DNA from: an uncultured Acidocella sp. | GTDB taxonomy: Bacteria; Pseudomonadota; Alphaproteobacteria; Acetobacterales; Acetobacteraceae | Direction of reading: 5' to 3' | DNA: 64,000 bases | NCBI RefSeq assembly: GCF_946222605.1 | Contig: NZ_CAMIIE010000004.1 | Coordinates: forward strand, 1-64,000 | Shown: positions 8,029-16,283 of the stretch, piece by piece | Position numbering within the stretch: position 1 is the stretch's first letter | Layout: each line of letters opens with the position of its first letter | Program-made: the position numbers and the translations under genes | The notes under the pieces: generated by a model | Seen by the model: only the letters and a program-made list of their open reading frames with translations | The model's database searches: none | Told to the model about the DNA's origin: nothing

Positions 8029-9351
8029 TTATTCTTCTGCCTCGTCCTCGTCTTCTTCCTCAAGGCCGAATTGCTGCGCCTCTTCGTCATATTCGAAGAT
8101 TTCCGCGTAACGGCCCCAGGAAATCACCGTGCGCAGCGTCTCTTCCGCATATTCGGGGGACATATGATCCTCCAGCTGGTCGCGGAAGCGCACCGCGGCG
8201 GCGCGGTGGTTGGAGCGCTGGTCGATGACGCCGCGAATGGCGCCGATCAGCGGCACATGCGCGCGCAGCGCCTCGGCGAAGATCTCCTTGCGGTCCTCCG
8301 TCTCCGCATCGGCGAAGCGCCGTCCGGTTTCGGTGATGAGGATGTCACCCTCTTCCAGCACCGCGAAGCCCAGCATGCTCAGTGTCTCGCCCAAAGGCAG
8401 CAACTCATCCACCTCGAACTGCAAGGCGGCGGCCAGGGCGGGAAGATCGGCGCGGCCATTATAAGGCTCGCTCTTCAGCGTCTCCAGCAGGCCGGCGATG
8501 AGGTTGGTGCCGACCGGATGCAGCACATGCGCGAACGGGTTGGGCGCGGCGGTGGCGGCGGTGTGCACCTCCGGCGCCTTGCGCCGGGTCATGATGCCGT
8601 AAATATCGTCCACCATCTCGCGGAAGGCCGGATCGAAGCGGTTGCGCGGATGCGCGAAGGGCACTTTCAGCTCATGCGCCACACGGCCGGGATTGGAGGA
8701 GAACACCAGGATGCGGTCCGCCATCAGCACCGCCTCCTCGATATTATGCGTCACGATCAAAATGGATTTCACCGGCAGCTTGCCGTCCATCCAGAGATCG
8801 ATGAGGTCGGTACGCAACGTCTCCGCCGTCAGCACGTCCAGCGCCGAAAACGGCTCGTCCATCAGCAGCAGATCGGGATGCACGACCAAGGCGCGGGCCA
8901 GGCCGACGCGCTGGCGCATGCCGCCCGATAGTTCTTTCGGATAGGCGCCGTCATAGCCGCCAAGCCCGATCAGATCGATCGCCTCTTCCGAGCGCTCCTC
9001 GCGGTCATCCTTTTTCACCCGCAAAGCTTCCAGCCCGAGCTCGACATTCTCCTGCACGGTGAGCCAGGGAAACAAAGCAAAGCTCTGGAACACCATTGCG
9101 ACCCCGGGGGCGGGGCCGGTGAGCGGCTTGCCGCGCCAGTTCACCTCGCCGGAGGTCGGCTTCAGCAGCCCGGCGACGATGCGCAGCAGCGTGGATTTGC
9201 CCGAGCCGGAGCGGCCGAGCAGGGCGACGATCTCGCCTTCATGCAAGGTGAGATCGACATCATCCAGCACCACCAGATCGGCGCTGGCCTCCTTATGGTA
9301 GGCCTGCCGGCAATTGCGCACGGAGACGAGCGGGATGTTGGTCTGGTCCAT
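8029..9351 (-). CDS. ABC transporter ATPase, nitrate/sulfonate/taurine type with C-terminal extension
   Basis: 440 residues. The nucleotide-binding domain occupies about 1-270, with Walker A GRSGSGKST (near 46-54), ABC signature LSGGMRQRVG (near 139-148) and Walker B LLLMDEPFSALD. Residues 290-440 form an extra AAA-associated C-terminal domain ending in an acidic tail (many Glu/Asp), known from some anion/sulfonate importers and probably regulatory. It follows the permease gene by five bases on the same strand. No substrate-binding protein is encoded nearby, so the substrate is undetermined. Confidence 0.88.
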   Translation of the reverse strand: MDQTNIPLVSVRNCRQAYHKEASADLVVLDDVDLTLHEGEIVALLGRSGSGKSTLLRIVAGLLKPTSGEVNWRGKPLTGPAPGVAMVFQSFALFPWLTVQENVELGLEALRVKKDDREERSEEAIDLIGLGGYDGAYPKELSGGMRQRVGLARALVVHPDLLLMDEPFSALDVLTAETLRTDLIDLWMDGKLPVKSILIVTHNIEEAVLMADRILVFSSNPGRVAHELKVPFAHPRNRFDPAFREMVDDIYGIMTRRKAPEVHTAATAAPNPFAHVLHPVGTNLIAGLLETLKSEPYNGRADLPALAAALQFEVDELLPLGETLSMLGFAVLEEGDILITETGRRFADAETEDRKEIFAEALRAHVPLIGAIRGVIDQRSNHRAAAVRFRDQLEDHMSPEYAEETLRTVISWGRYAEIFEYDEEAQQFGLEEEDEDEAEE

Positions 9352-9356
9352 GGCGT

Positions 9357-11084
9357 TTACCCCAGCGTGGTGCGGCGGACGGCGTAGGCATAAAGCGGCC
9401 GCCAGAGGATGCGGTTGAAGAGAATGACGAAGCAGGACATCACCACCACGCCGAGCACGACGCGCGGCGTGTCGCCATTACTGGTGGCCTGGGCGATATA
9501 GGCGCCCAGCCCATGGGCGGTGAGGGTGTGGGTGCCCCAGCTCGCCACCTCGGCGACGATGGAGGCATTCCAGGCGCCGCCGGAGGCGGTGATCGCCCCG
9601 GTGATGTAATAAGGCAGGATGCCCGGGATCATCACCTTGCGCCACCAGAGCAGGCCGCGAATGTTGAAATTCGCCACCGCCTCTTTCATGTCCCCCGGAA
9701 AGGCGGCCGCGCCGGCGATGACGTTGAACAGCAGATACCATTGCGTGCCGATCAGCATCAGCGGGGTCAGCCAGATATCGGCGTTCAGACGGAACATCAC
9801 GATGAACAGCACGAAAGGCGGGAACAGCAGATTGGCCGGGAAGGCGGCGAGGAACTGCGCCACCGGCTGGGCGATGCGCGTCGCTTTCGGCCGCAACCCG
9901 ATCCAGACGCCGATCGGCACCCAGACCAGCGAGGCGATCGCCATCAGCACCGCGACGCGGATGGCGGTATAGACGCCCATCAGCAGCGCCGTGCCGAGGT
10001 CGCGCCAATGCAGCGTGCCGGAGACATAGGCGACGATCTGCCAGGCGGCATAAACCGCGATGGCGGCGATCAGCAGATACCAGATGCCGTCGACGATGCG
10101 CGAGGGCTCGCTGGTTTCATCCACCTGGCCGGGCTGGCGCAGAGAGAGGCGCAGCCGGAACACCCGCCCGAAGGCCCCGCCGATCACCTCGCCGATGGCC
10201 CGGAACAGAGCGGTGCGGCGCAGCAGCTTCAGCATCCAGGGCTCCGGCCCGGAGGTGGCGGCCGTGGTCTCGAAGCGGAACTTGCCGGACCATGCCACAA
10301 GCGGGCGGAAGATCAGCTGATCATACAGCAAAATCACCACAAGCATGGCGATGATGGCGTAGATGATCGCGTGCAGATCTTCCTTCGCCAACGCCACCGC
10401 CACATAGGAGCCGATGCCGGGCAGGGTGAACTGGGTGTTGCCGACCGTCACCGCCTCGGAGGCGACGACGAAGAACCAGCCGCCGGACATTGACAGCATG
10501 GTGTTCCAGACCAGCCCGGGCATGGCGAAGGGCACGTCCAGCTTCCAGAAACGCTGCCAGGGGGAGAGGCGGAAGGAGCGCGAGGCTTCCTGCAAATCCG
10601 CCGGCAGGGTGGTGAGGGATTGGTAGAAGCTGAAGGCCATGTTCCAGGCCTGGCTGGTGAAGATCACGAACACCGAGGCCAGCTCCGCCCCCATCACCTG
10701 GCCGGGGAAGAGATGCAGGAAGAACACGGTGGTGAAGGTGAGGAAGCCGAGGATCGGCACGGACTGCAGAATGTCCAAAATCGGGATCAGCACCTGGCCG
10801 GCGCGGCGGGATTTCGCCGCCAGCGTGGCGTAGGTGAAGGTGAAGACCAGCGAGAAGAACAAGGCCGCGAACATGCGCGCGGTGGAGCGCAACGCGTAAT
10901 AAGGCAGCCAGGCCGGGTCCAGATGGATCGGCGTGTTCTGGATCTGCGCGATCGGGGTGGCGATGGTGCTGCGCCCGACCTCGACCAGCGCGATCAGCAG
11001 CCCCATGACCATCAGCATCGCCGCACCGTCGAAGCGGTTCGGCATGCGATGCCCAGCCAGGGCAGGAGGGGTGTAATTCTTCAT
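9357..11084 (-). CDS. ABC transporter permease, double-length (two fused permease domains)
   Basis: 575 residues with about twelve membrane segments. Two copies of the binding-protein-dependent permease domain are visible: roughly 85-275, with an EAA loop around LPADLQEASRSF, and 360-565, with a matching loop around FPGDMKEAVANF. A single chain can therefore supply both halves of the channel for the ATPase encoded next. The family relation is to nitrate/sulfonate/bicarbonate-type permeases. An inverted repeat about 60-90 bases upstream may be a control site. Confidence 0.88.
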   Translation of the reverse strand: MKNYTPPALAGHRMPNRFDGAAMLMVMGLLIALVEVGRSTIATPIAQIQNTPIHLDPAWLPYYALRSTARMFAALFFSLVFTFTYATLAAKSRRAGQVLIPILDILQSVPILGFLTFTTVFFLHLFPGQVMGAELASVFVIFTSQAWNMAFSFYQSLTTLPADLQEASRSFRLSPWQRFWKLDVPFAMPGLVWNTMLSMSGGWFFVVASEAVTVGNTQFTLPGIGSYVAVALAKEDLHAIIYAIIAMLVVILLYDQLIFRPLVAWSGKFRFETTAATSGPEPWMLKLLRRTALFRAIGEVIGGAFGRVFRLRLSLRQPGQVDETSEPSRIVDGIWYLLIAAIAVYAAWQIVAYVSGTLHWRDLGTALLMGVYTAIRVAVLMAIASLVWVPIGVWIGLRPKATRIAQPVAQFLAAFPANLLFPPFVLFIVMFRLNADIWLTPLMLIGTQWYLLFNVIAGAAAFPGDMKEAVANFNIRGLLWWRKVMIPGILPYYITGAITASGGAWNASIVAEVASWGTHTLTAHGLGAYIAQATSNGDTPRVVLGVVVMSCFVILFNRILWRPLYAYAVRRTTLG

Positions 11085-11141
11085 CAGGCCGCCTGGCTTC
11101 GGGTGGAGGGTTTAAGCCCCCCTTAGCCATGTGGCAGCGCT

Positions 11142-11177
11142 TTGTCACCTAGGGAAAGCATTGCGCTTTGGTGACAA
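11142..11177. promoter_or_regulatory. Inverted repeat upstream of the ABC transporter genes
   Basis: TTGTCACC (11142-11149) and GGTGACAA (11170-11177) form perfect 8-base arms 20 bases apart, with GCGCTTTG directly repeated beside each arm (11138-11145 and 11163-11170). It is 58 bases upstream of the permease start. Two half-sites on opposite strands suggest a dimeric regulator, but no regulator gene is adjacent. Confidence 0.4.
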
Positions 11178-11196
11178 GCCGGCCGCGACGATGGCG

Positions 11197-11295
11197 TAAA
11201 AGTTTTTGGCGGGTGTGGGGGTGTTTTTTCAAAAGCACCCCCATGTGTTTTCGACCCTTTTTTGCAAAAAAGGGTCGAGCCCCAAAAAACTTTTT
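11197..11295. repeat. Family 1 (T5A5) palindromic element, copy C
   Basis: Outer ends AAAAGTTTTTGG (11198-11209) and CCCCAAAAAACTTTTT. Hairpin 1: TGGGGGTG (11216-11223) with CACCCCCA (11236-11243). Hairpin 2: a perfect 13-pair stem TCGACCCTTTTTT / AAAAAAGGGTCGA (11251-11278). It lies just downstream of dut on the minus strand and ahead of the ABC transporter genes. Confidence 0.85.
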
Positions 11296-11311
11296 CAACT
11301 TTATCTTGGGG

Positions 11312-11764
11312 TTATTTGGTTCCTGTCGAGCCGAAGCCGCCGCTGCCGCGGGCGGTTTCGTCCAGCTCCGTCACCTCGTTCCAGCTCGCGCGCACCACGG
11401 GGGCCAGCACCGCCTGGGCGATGCGCATGCCGCGCGTCACCTCAAAGGCTTCATCGCCCATGTTCAGCACAATGACACCGACTTCGCCGCGATAATCCTC
11501 ATCGATGGTGCCGGGGCTGTTGGGCAAGGTGATGCCGTTCTTCAAAGCCAGGCCCGAGCGCGGGCGGATCTGCAGCTCATAGCCGGGCGGCAGCGCGATG
11601 CAGAAGCCGGTGGGGATCAAGGCGCGCCCGCCAGGCGGAATGCTTACCGGCGCGCTCACCGCCGCCAGCAGATCCATCCCCGCCGCCCCCTTGGTGGCAT
11701 AGGCGGGCAACTCCAGCCCCTCGCCATGGGCGAGGCGCTTGATGGTCACGGTCACGGCATTCAT
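11312..11764 (-). CDS. dut: Deoxyuridine 5'-triphosphate nucleotidohydrolase
   Basis: 150 residues, the homotrimeric dUTPase length. It hydrolyses dUTP to dUMP and pyrophosphate, keeping uracil out of DNA. The family motifs are present in order: [34 protein letters not shown] and the C-terminal glycine-rich [10 protein letters not shown] arm. Its start overlaps the coaBC stop by 4 bp, giving translational coupling. Repeat copy C follows its stop. Confidence 0.97.
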   Translation of the reverse strand: MNAVTVTIKRLAHGEGLELPAYATKGAAGMDLLAAVSAPVSIPPGGRALIPTGFCIALPPGYELQIRPRSGLALKNGITLPNSPGTIDEDYRGEVGVIVLNMGDEAFEVTRGMRIAQAVLAPVVRASWNEVTELDETARGSGGFGSTGTK

Positions 11765-12942
11765 TCGAAATAGGCTCCAATCTTCGCGGCGAGTTTTTCG
11801 GCGACCGCCTGCTTGTTCATCCTGGCCCAGGGCTCGGCGCCATCCGCGGTCAGCAGCAGCACCTCGTTCTCGTCCCCGCCCATGATGCCGGTGCCGCCGA
11901 CATTATTCGCCACCAGCCAGTCGCAGCCTTTGCGGGCGCGCTTGGCGGCGGCATGTTCGGCCAGCCTCTCCGTCTCCGCCGCGAAGCCGACGACGAGCTT
12001 CGGGCGGGTGGGCGAGGGGGCGGAAAGCCCGGCCAGAATATCCGGGTTTTCGGTGAGGCTGAGGGCGCTCGCCCCCGAACCGTCCTTTTTCAGCTTTTGC
12101 GTCGCCTCGCTCACCGGCCGCCAATCGCCGACGGCGGCGGCACACACGGCGATGTCGGCGGGCAAGGCGGCCTGCACCGCCGCCTGCATCTGCCGGGCGG
12201 TTTCCACCTTCACCAGCGCCACCCCGAACGGGTCCGGCAACGCGACAGGGCCGGAAATCAGCGTCACCCGCGCCCCCAATGCCGCCAGCGCGGCGGCGAT
12301 GGCATGGCCCTGCTTGCCCGAGGAACGGTTGGCAATGTAGCGCACCGGGTCGATCGGCTCATGGGTGGGGCCGGAGGTGACGATGGCGTGCTTGCCCTTC
12401 AGCGGCCCGTCATGCAGCGCGGCCAGGATGGCTGCTAGGATCACCGGAGGTTCCGCCAGACGGCCAGGGCCATATTCGCCGCAGGCCATCGGCCCTTCAT
12501 CGGGCTCCACCACCAGCACGCCGCGCGCCTTCAGCGTCGCGATATTGGCCTCGGTGGCCGGGTGCTGCCACATGCGCACATTCATCGCCGGGGCGACGAG
12601 CACGCGCTTATCGGTGGCGAGCAGGAGCGTGCTGGCCAGATCATCCGCCAGCCCGGCGGCCATTTTGGCGAGGATGTCCGCGCTGGCGGGGGCCACCACC
12701 ACCAGATCGGCGGCGCGGGAAAGCTCGATATGGCCCATCTCGCTGTCATCGGTCAGCGAGAACAGATCCTGATAGATTTTTGATCCCGTCAGCGCCTGCA
12801 AGGAGAGGGGCGTCACGAACTCCGCCCCGGCCTTGGTCAGCACCGCCGTCACCCCTAGCCCGGCCTTGGTCGCCAGCCTTACCAGCTCCAGCGCCTTATA
12901 GGCGGCGATGCCGCCCGAGACGATGAGCAGGATGCGTTTCAC
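11761..12942 (-). CDS. coaBC: Bifunctional phosphopantothenoylcysteine decarboxylase/phosphopantothenate-cysteine ligase
   Basis: 393 residues. The N-terminal flavoprotein half (CoaC, about 1-185) begins VSGGIAAYK and holds the PAMN motif (near 118) and the active-site loop [13 protein letters not shown]. The C-terminal half (CoaB) begins [15 protein letters not shown] with the NRSSGKQG nucleotide motif. It carries out two steps of coenzyme A synthesis. It overlaps ubiE and dut by 4 bp each, so ubiE-coaBC-dut is one operon. The ubiB gene found between ubiE and coaBC in many proteobacteria is absent. Confidence 0.97.
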   Translation of the reverse strand: MKRILLIVSGGIAAYKALELVRLATKAGLGVTAVLTKAGAEFVTPLSLQALTGSKIYQDLFSLTDDSEMGHIELSRAADLVVVAPASADILAKMAAGLADDLASTLLLATDKRVLVAPAMNVRMWQHPATEANIATLKARGVLVVEPDEGPMACGEYGPGRLAEPPVILAAILAALHDGPLKGKHAIVTSGPTHEPIDPVRYIANRSSGKQGHAIAAALAALGARVTLISGPVALPDPFGVALVKVETARQMQAAVQAALPADIAVCAAAVGDWRPVSEATQKLKKDGSGASALSLTENPDILAGLSAPSPTRPKLVVGFAAETERLAEHAAAKRARKGCDWLVANNVGGTGIMGGDENEVLLLTADGAEPWARMNKQAVAEKLAAKIGAYFE

Positions 12943-13691
12943 AGCTTCCAGCCGGCATGGATGGCGGCGATGCCGCCGGAGAGATTGCGGTAGGTCACAC
13001 GTTCAAACCCCGCCGCCTCGAACATGCGCTTCAGCTCCTCCTGCTTGGGGAACATGCGGATGCTCTCGGCCAAGTACTGGTAGCTGGCGCTATCCTTGGC
13101 GATGATGCCGCCGATTTTCGGCAGCGCCTGGAAGGACCAGGCATCATAGAGCCTCTCCAGCCCGGCGATCTGCAGCTGGGAAAATTCCAGCACCATGAAG
13201 CGCCCGCCCGGCCGCAGCAGGCGCTGGGCCTCGGCGATCACCTTGTCCTTGTTGGTGCAGTTGCGCAGGCCAAAGGCCATGGAGATGCGATCAAAGCTCG
13301 CATCCGGCAAGGGAATCGCCTCGGCATCGGTCACCAGGAACTCGATATCGGCCAGATGGCCATTCGCGGTGGCGCGGTCCCGGCCGACATTCAGCATCGA
13401 GTCGTTAATGTCGGACATCACCACCGGCCCGCCGCCGCGCTTGAGCCAGCCGAAGGTAATGTCCCCGGTGCCGGCCGCCAGATCCAGCAGCTTGTGATAG
13501 GGGCGCGGGTCCAGGGCGGTGAGGAATTCGCGCTTCCAGAGCCGGTGGATGCCAAGCGACATCAGATCGTTCATGATATCGTATTTTCCGGCCACGGAAT
13601 CGAACACTTCGCGCACCAGCGTGCTCTTCTCCTCGCGGGGGACGGAGCGGAAACCGAAATCGGCGATGTCGTCGGCATTGTTCTGGGTCAT
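12939..13691 (-). CDS. ubiE: Ubiquinone/menaquinone C-methyltransferase
   Basis: 250 residues. The SAM-binding motif LDLAAGTGDITFG and the UbiE signature YDIMNDLMSLGIHRLWK near the start are clear, as is the second family block FGLRNCTNKD. It methylates the quinone ring in ubiquinone synthesis. It is first in the ubiE-coaBC-dut operon and divergent from mutM with only 26 bases between the starts, so the two promoters must overlap or lie inside the opposite gene. Confidence 0.96.
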   Translation of the reverse strand: MTQNNADDIADFGFRSVPREEKSTLVREVFDSVAGKYDIMNDLMSLGIHRLWKREFLTALDPRPYHKLLDLAAGTGDITFGWLKRGGGPVVMSDINDSMLNVGRDRATANGHLADIEFLVTDAEAIPLPDASFDRISMAFGLRNCTNKDKVIAEAQRLLRPGGRFMVLEFSQLQIAGLERLYDAWSFQALPKIGGIIAKDSASYQYLAESIRMFPKQEELKRMFEAAGFERVTYRNLSGGIAAIHAGWKL

Positions 13692-13717
13692 GAGCGCCTA
13701 TATAGCCTCGTTTTGCC

Positions 13718-14545
13718 ATGCCGGAACTCCCCGAGGTCGAAACCGTGATGCGCGGTCTGGACGGTCATCTGACAGGTCAGCGCATTTCCCACGCCATTCT
13801 GCGCCGCGCCGATATACGTTGGCCGGTGCCGCCAGAGTTGCCGCGCCTGCTCACCGGATCGGTCGTGCTGGGCTTCCGGCGGCGGGGCAAGTTCATGCTG
13901 ATGCGGCTGGATAATGGCTGGTCGGTGCTGATCCATCTCGGCATGTCCGGCCGGATGCTGCTGGACAGGCAGGAGGCGCTGCATGAGCATCTGACGCTGG
14001 AAACCGAAGCGGGCGGGCGCGTCGGCTTTGTCGATCCGCGCCGTTTCGGGGCGCTGGATCTGGTGCGCACAATGGATGAGGACAGCCACAGGCTGCTGGC
14101 CGGGATGGGGCCGGAGCCTTTGGGCAATGAGTTCTCCGGCGCCTATCTGGCGGGGCTGGCCAAGGGCCGCGGCGCGCCGATCAAGGCGTTTCTGCTGGAC
14201 CAGAAAGTGGTCGCCGGCATCGGCAATATCTATGCCAGCGAGGCGCTGTTCCGCGCCGGCATCGCCCCCACCCGCGCGGCGGGCAAAATCTCCCGGCCGC
14301 GCATGGATAAGCTGGCCGAGCAGGTGCGGGCGACGCTGATCGAGGCGATTGCGGCCGGCGGCTCATCCTTGCGCGATTATGTGCAGCCGAGCGGCGAGCT
14401 GGGCTATTTCCAGCATGGCTGGAAGGTTTATGGCCGTGCCGGTGAGCCCTGCGAGCACTGCCCCGGCCCGCCGGCCTGCGGCGGGATCAGCCAGATCACC
14501 CAATCCGGCCGCTCCACCTTTTACTGCGCCAAAACCCAGCGCTAG
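13718..14545 (+). CDS. mutM: Formamidopyrimidine-DNA glycosylase with atypical zinc finger
   Basis: 275 residues. It removes oxidised purines (8-oxoguanine, FapyG) and nicks the abasic site. The N-terminal catalytic PELPEVE (Pro2, Glu3) is intact, as are the VDPRRFG and central H2TH regions. The C-terminal finger is odd. In the family it reads C-x2-C-x16-C-x2-C, but here Cys245 and Cys248 are followed by 21 residues, Cys270, then Thr273 where the last Cys should be. An extra Cys254 in an inserted PGPPACGG loop could replace it as ligand. The stop TAG is the start of a family 2 element. Divergent from ubiE. Confidence 0.95.
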   Translation: MPELPEVETVMRGLDGHLTGQRISHAILRRADIRWPVPPELPRLLTGSVVLGFRRRGKFMLMRLDNGWSVLIHLGMSGRMLLDRQEALHEHLTLETEAGGRVGFVDPRRFGALDLVRTMDEDSHRLLAGMGPEPLGNEFSGAYLAGLAKGRGAPIKAFLLDQKVVAGIGNIYASEALFRAGIAPTRAAGKISRPRMDKLAEQVRATLIEAIAAGGSSLRDYVQPSGELGYFQHGWKVYGRAGEPCEHCPGPPACGGISQITQSGRSTFYCAKTQR

Positions 14546-14601
14546 AGCAATATGCGTTGAAGGTGACGCGCCAGCGTCACCCTCAACGCATGAAATTGCT
14601 C
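14543..14601. repeat. Family 2 (TAGAGC) palindromic element, copy d (best copy)
   Basis: Begins with the mutM stop TAG. Outer arms GAGCAAT (14545-14551) and ATTGCTC (14595-14601), middle arms ATGCGTTGA / TCAACGCAT, core TGACGC-GCCA-GCGTCA. Almost every base is paired, making it the clearest member of the family. It lies between convergent mutM and the GGDEF gene. Confidence 0.85.
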
Positions 14602-14619
14602 GCCAAAACCAAAGCTAGT

Positions 14620-14646
14620 GCCTCAAGCTGGAAGCTTGTGGCGCTA
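14620..14646. repeat. Family 2 accessory hairpin at the 3' end of the GGDEF gene
   Basis: GCCTCAAGCT (14620-14629) and AGCTTGTGGC (14633-14642) pair with one mismatch around GGA. On the minus strand it begins TAGCGCC, with TAG (14646-14644) being the stop of the diguanylate cyclase. A related hairpin occurs at 67-86, again next to a family 2 element. Confidence 0.7.
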
Positions 14647-15717
14647 AAGCCGGGCGGAGCCTGACGGGTCGCCCGGGTTGAGCTTGCCGATCAGCACCCG
14701 GTTTCGCCCCGCCGCCTTGGCGCGGTAGAGCCCGTTATCCGCGGCCATCGTCAAGGCCTGCGCGCCGGAGGCGGGGTCCAGCCGGGAGACGCCGATGGAG
14801 ATGGTCAGCCGGCCATAGGTGAAGCCGGTGCCGGCGATGGTGGCGCGCAGCCGCTCGGCCACCACCAGCGCATCCGCCAGATTGGTGGCGGGCAGCAGCA
14901 CCGCGAATTCTTCCCCGCCATAGCGCGCCAGGAAATCATAGGGCCGCAGCCCGGCTTGCAAGGTGCGCGCCACCTCCTGCAAGGTGGTATCGCCCGCCTG
15001 ATGGCCGAACTCGTCATTCACCGCCTTGAAATGGTCGATATCCAGCAGCAACAGGCAAAGCGGATCCCCGGTGCGCCCGGCGCGGGCGATTTCCATATCC
15101 AGCCGTTTATCGAGCGCGCGGCGGTTGGGGGTGGCGGTGAGAAAATCCGTGACCGCCTGTTGCGCCAGCCAGCCATTGGCCTGCGACAGACCCAGCAAGG
15201 TGCGGCGCAGCTCCAGCTGCTCCAGGATTTGCGCCGCCAGCAGCTTCAGCGCCCGGCTTTGCCGGGGATGCAGTTTCAGCGGCTGCCGGTCGGCCAGCAG
15301 GATGGCGCCCAGCACCTCGCCATCCGGCGCGCAAAGCGGCATCGCCGCCTGCAGGTTCAGCTTCATCGGCGCGAAGAGCTGCGCGGCCCCGTCCACCGCC
15401 AAGCCGGTCAGGATTTCGCCTGGCTGGTGCAGCGAAATATCGTAGAGCGGGGTGGCGGGGGGCTGCAACCGGCAACCCGCGCCGCGCCGCGCCCAGCGCC
15501 CTTTGATCCATTGATCCTCGGCGGTGAAGAAACAGATCAGCGCCGCCGCGCACTCACCGATATAGCCGGCCAGGCAGGCCAGCTCGTCAAACGCCGGGTC
15601 GGGCGTGTCGTCGCTCAAGCCATATTGCGCCAGACGCGTGGCGCGGGGATCCTGCCGTGCCGGGGCGCTGTCCCGCAGCTCAGGCGGCTGGCGGATCTGC
15701 GTTGTCGCTACCATCAT
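14644..15717 (-). CDS. GAF-GGDEF diguanylate cyclase
   Basis: 357 residues. An N-terminal GAF-like sensor domain (about 35-175) is followed by a GGDEF domain (about 190-350) with an active-site GGEEF motif near 265-269, predicting synthesis of cyclic di-GMP from two GTP. The inhibitory I-site RxxD (RPYD) lies five residues before GGEEF, so product feedback is likely. No membrane segment or signal peptide is present, so it is cytoplasmic and senses an internal signal. ATG ATG at the start gives two possible starts. A large perfect palindrome lies 53 bases upstream. Convergent with mutM. Confidence 0.93.
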   Translation of the reverse strand: MMVATTQIRQPPELRDSAPARQDPRATRLAQYGLSDDTPDPAFDELACLAGYIGECAAALICFFTAEDQWIKGRWARRGAGCRLQPPATPLYDISLHQPGEILTGLAVDGAAQLFAPMKLNLQAAMPLCAPDGEVLGAILLADRQPLKLHPRQSRALKLLAAQILEQLELRRTLLGLSQANGWLAQQAVTDFLTATPNRRALDKRLDMEIARAGRTGDPLCLLLLDIDHFKAVNDEFGHQAGDTTLQEVARTLQAGLRPYDFLARYGGEEFAVLLPATNLADALVVAERLRATIAGTGFTYGRLTISIGVSRLDPASGAQALTMAADNGLYRAKAAGRNRVLIGKLNPGDPSGSARL

Positions 15718-15769
15718 TCCACAACCTTGTTTGTTGCGAAATCAGGATGGGTTGCGAGATTGAATGAAT

Positions 15770-15804
15770 GGTAAATTTCCGCGTTCGATACGCGGAAATT
15801 TACC
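15770..15804. promoter_or_regulatory. Perfect 14-bp inverted repeat between bcp and the GGDEF gene
   Basis: Arms GGTAAATTTCCGCG (15770-15783) and CGCGGAAATTTACC (15791-15804) with a 7-base loop. It is downstream of bcp and upstream of the diguanylate cyclase on the minus strand. The T-run is on the plus side, where no gene needs it, so it is not a standard minus-strand terminator. It could end bcp transcripts or be an operator for the cyclase gene. Confidence 0.5.
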
Positions 15805-15812
15805 GTTTTTGG

Positions 15813-16283
15813 TTATTTCAGGGCCTGAACCGCCGCCAGAACAGCCTCGGCATGCCCGTCCACCTTCACCTTCGGCCAGATTTTGGCGATTTTGCCCGCC
15901 GAATCGACCAGCACGGTCGAGCGTTCGATGCCCATATATGTCTTGCCGTACATGGATTTCTCCTGCCAGGCGCCATAGGCCTCGATCACGCTGCCCTCCG
16001 GGTCCGAGGCGAGGGGGAATTCCAGATGATATTTGGCGGCGAATTTCTCCAGCGCCTTCATGCTGTCCTTGGAGATTCCGATGATGGTCACGCCGAGCCT
16101 GGAGAAATCCGGCAGCCCGCTCTGGAAGGCGCAGGCCTCCTTGGTGCAGCCGGGCGTGTCGGCGCGGGGATAGAAATAGAGCAAGAAGGGCTGGCCCTTC
16201 AGCGCGTCGCGCGAAACGCTGCGGCCATTGGTGGCGGGCAGGGTGAAATCCGGCGCGTCTTGGCCTTCGGTCAGGCTCATCAT
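15813..16283 (-). CDS. bcp: Peroxiredoxin of the BCP/PrxQ type
   Basis: 156 residues from ATG 16283 (155 from the next ATG, better spaced from GGAG). It is a thiol peroxidase that reduces hydrogen peroxide and organic peroxides using thioredoxin. The peroxidatic Cys46 is in TPGCT and the resolving Cys51 is five residues later, the hallmark of atypical two-Cys BCP. Its start overlaps the glnE stop by one base (TGATG), so it is translated after glnE in one operon. Confidence 0.95.
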   Translation of the reverse strand: MMSLTEGQDAPDFTLPATNGRSVSRDALKGQPFLLYFYPRADTPGCTKEACAFQSGLPDFSRLGVTIIGISKDSMKALEKFAAKYHLEFPLASDPEGSVIEAYGAWQEKSMYGKTYMGIERSTVLVDSAGKIAKIWPKVKVDGHAEAVLAAVQALK

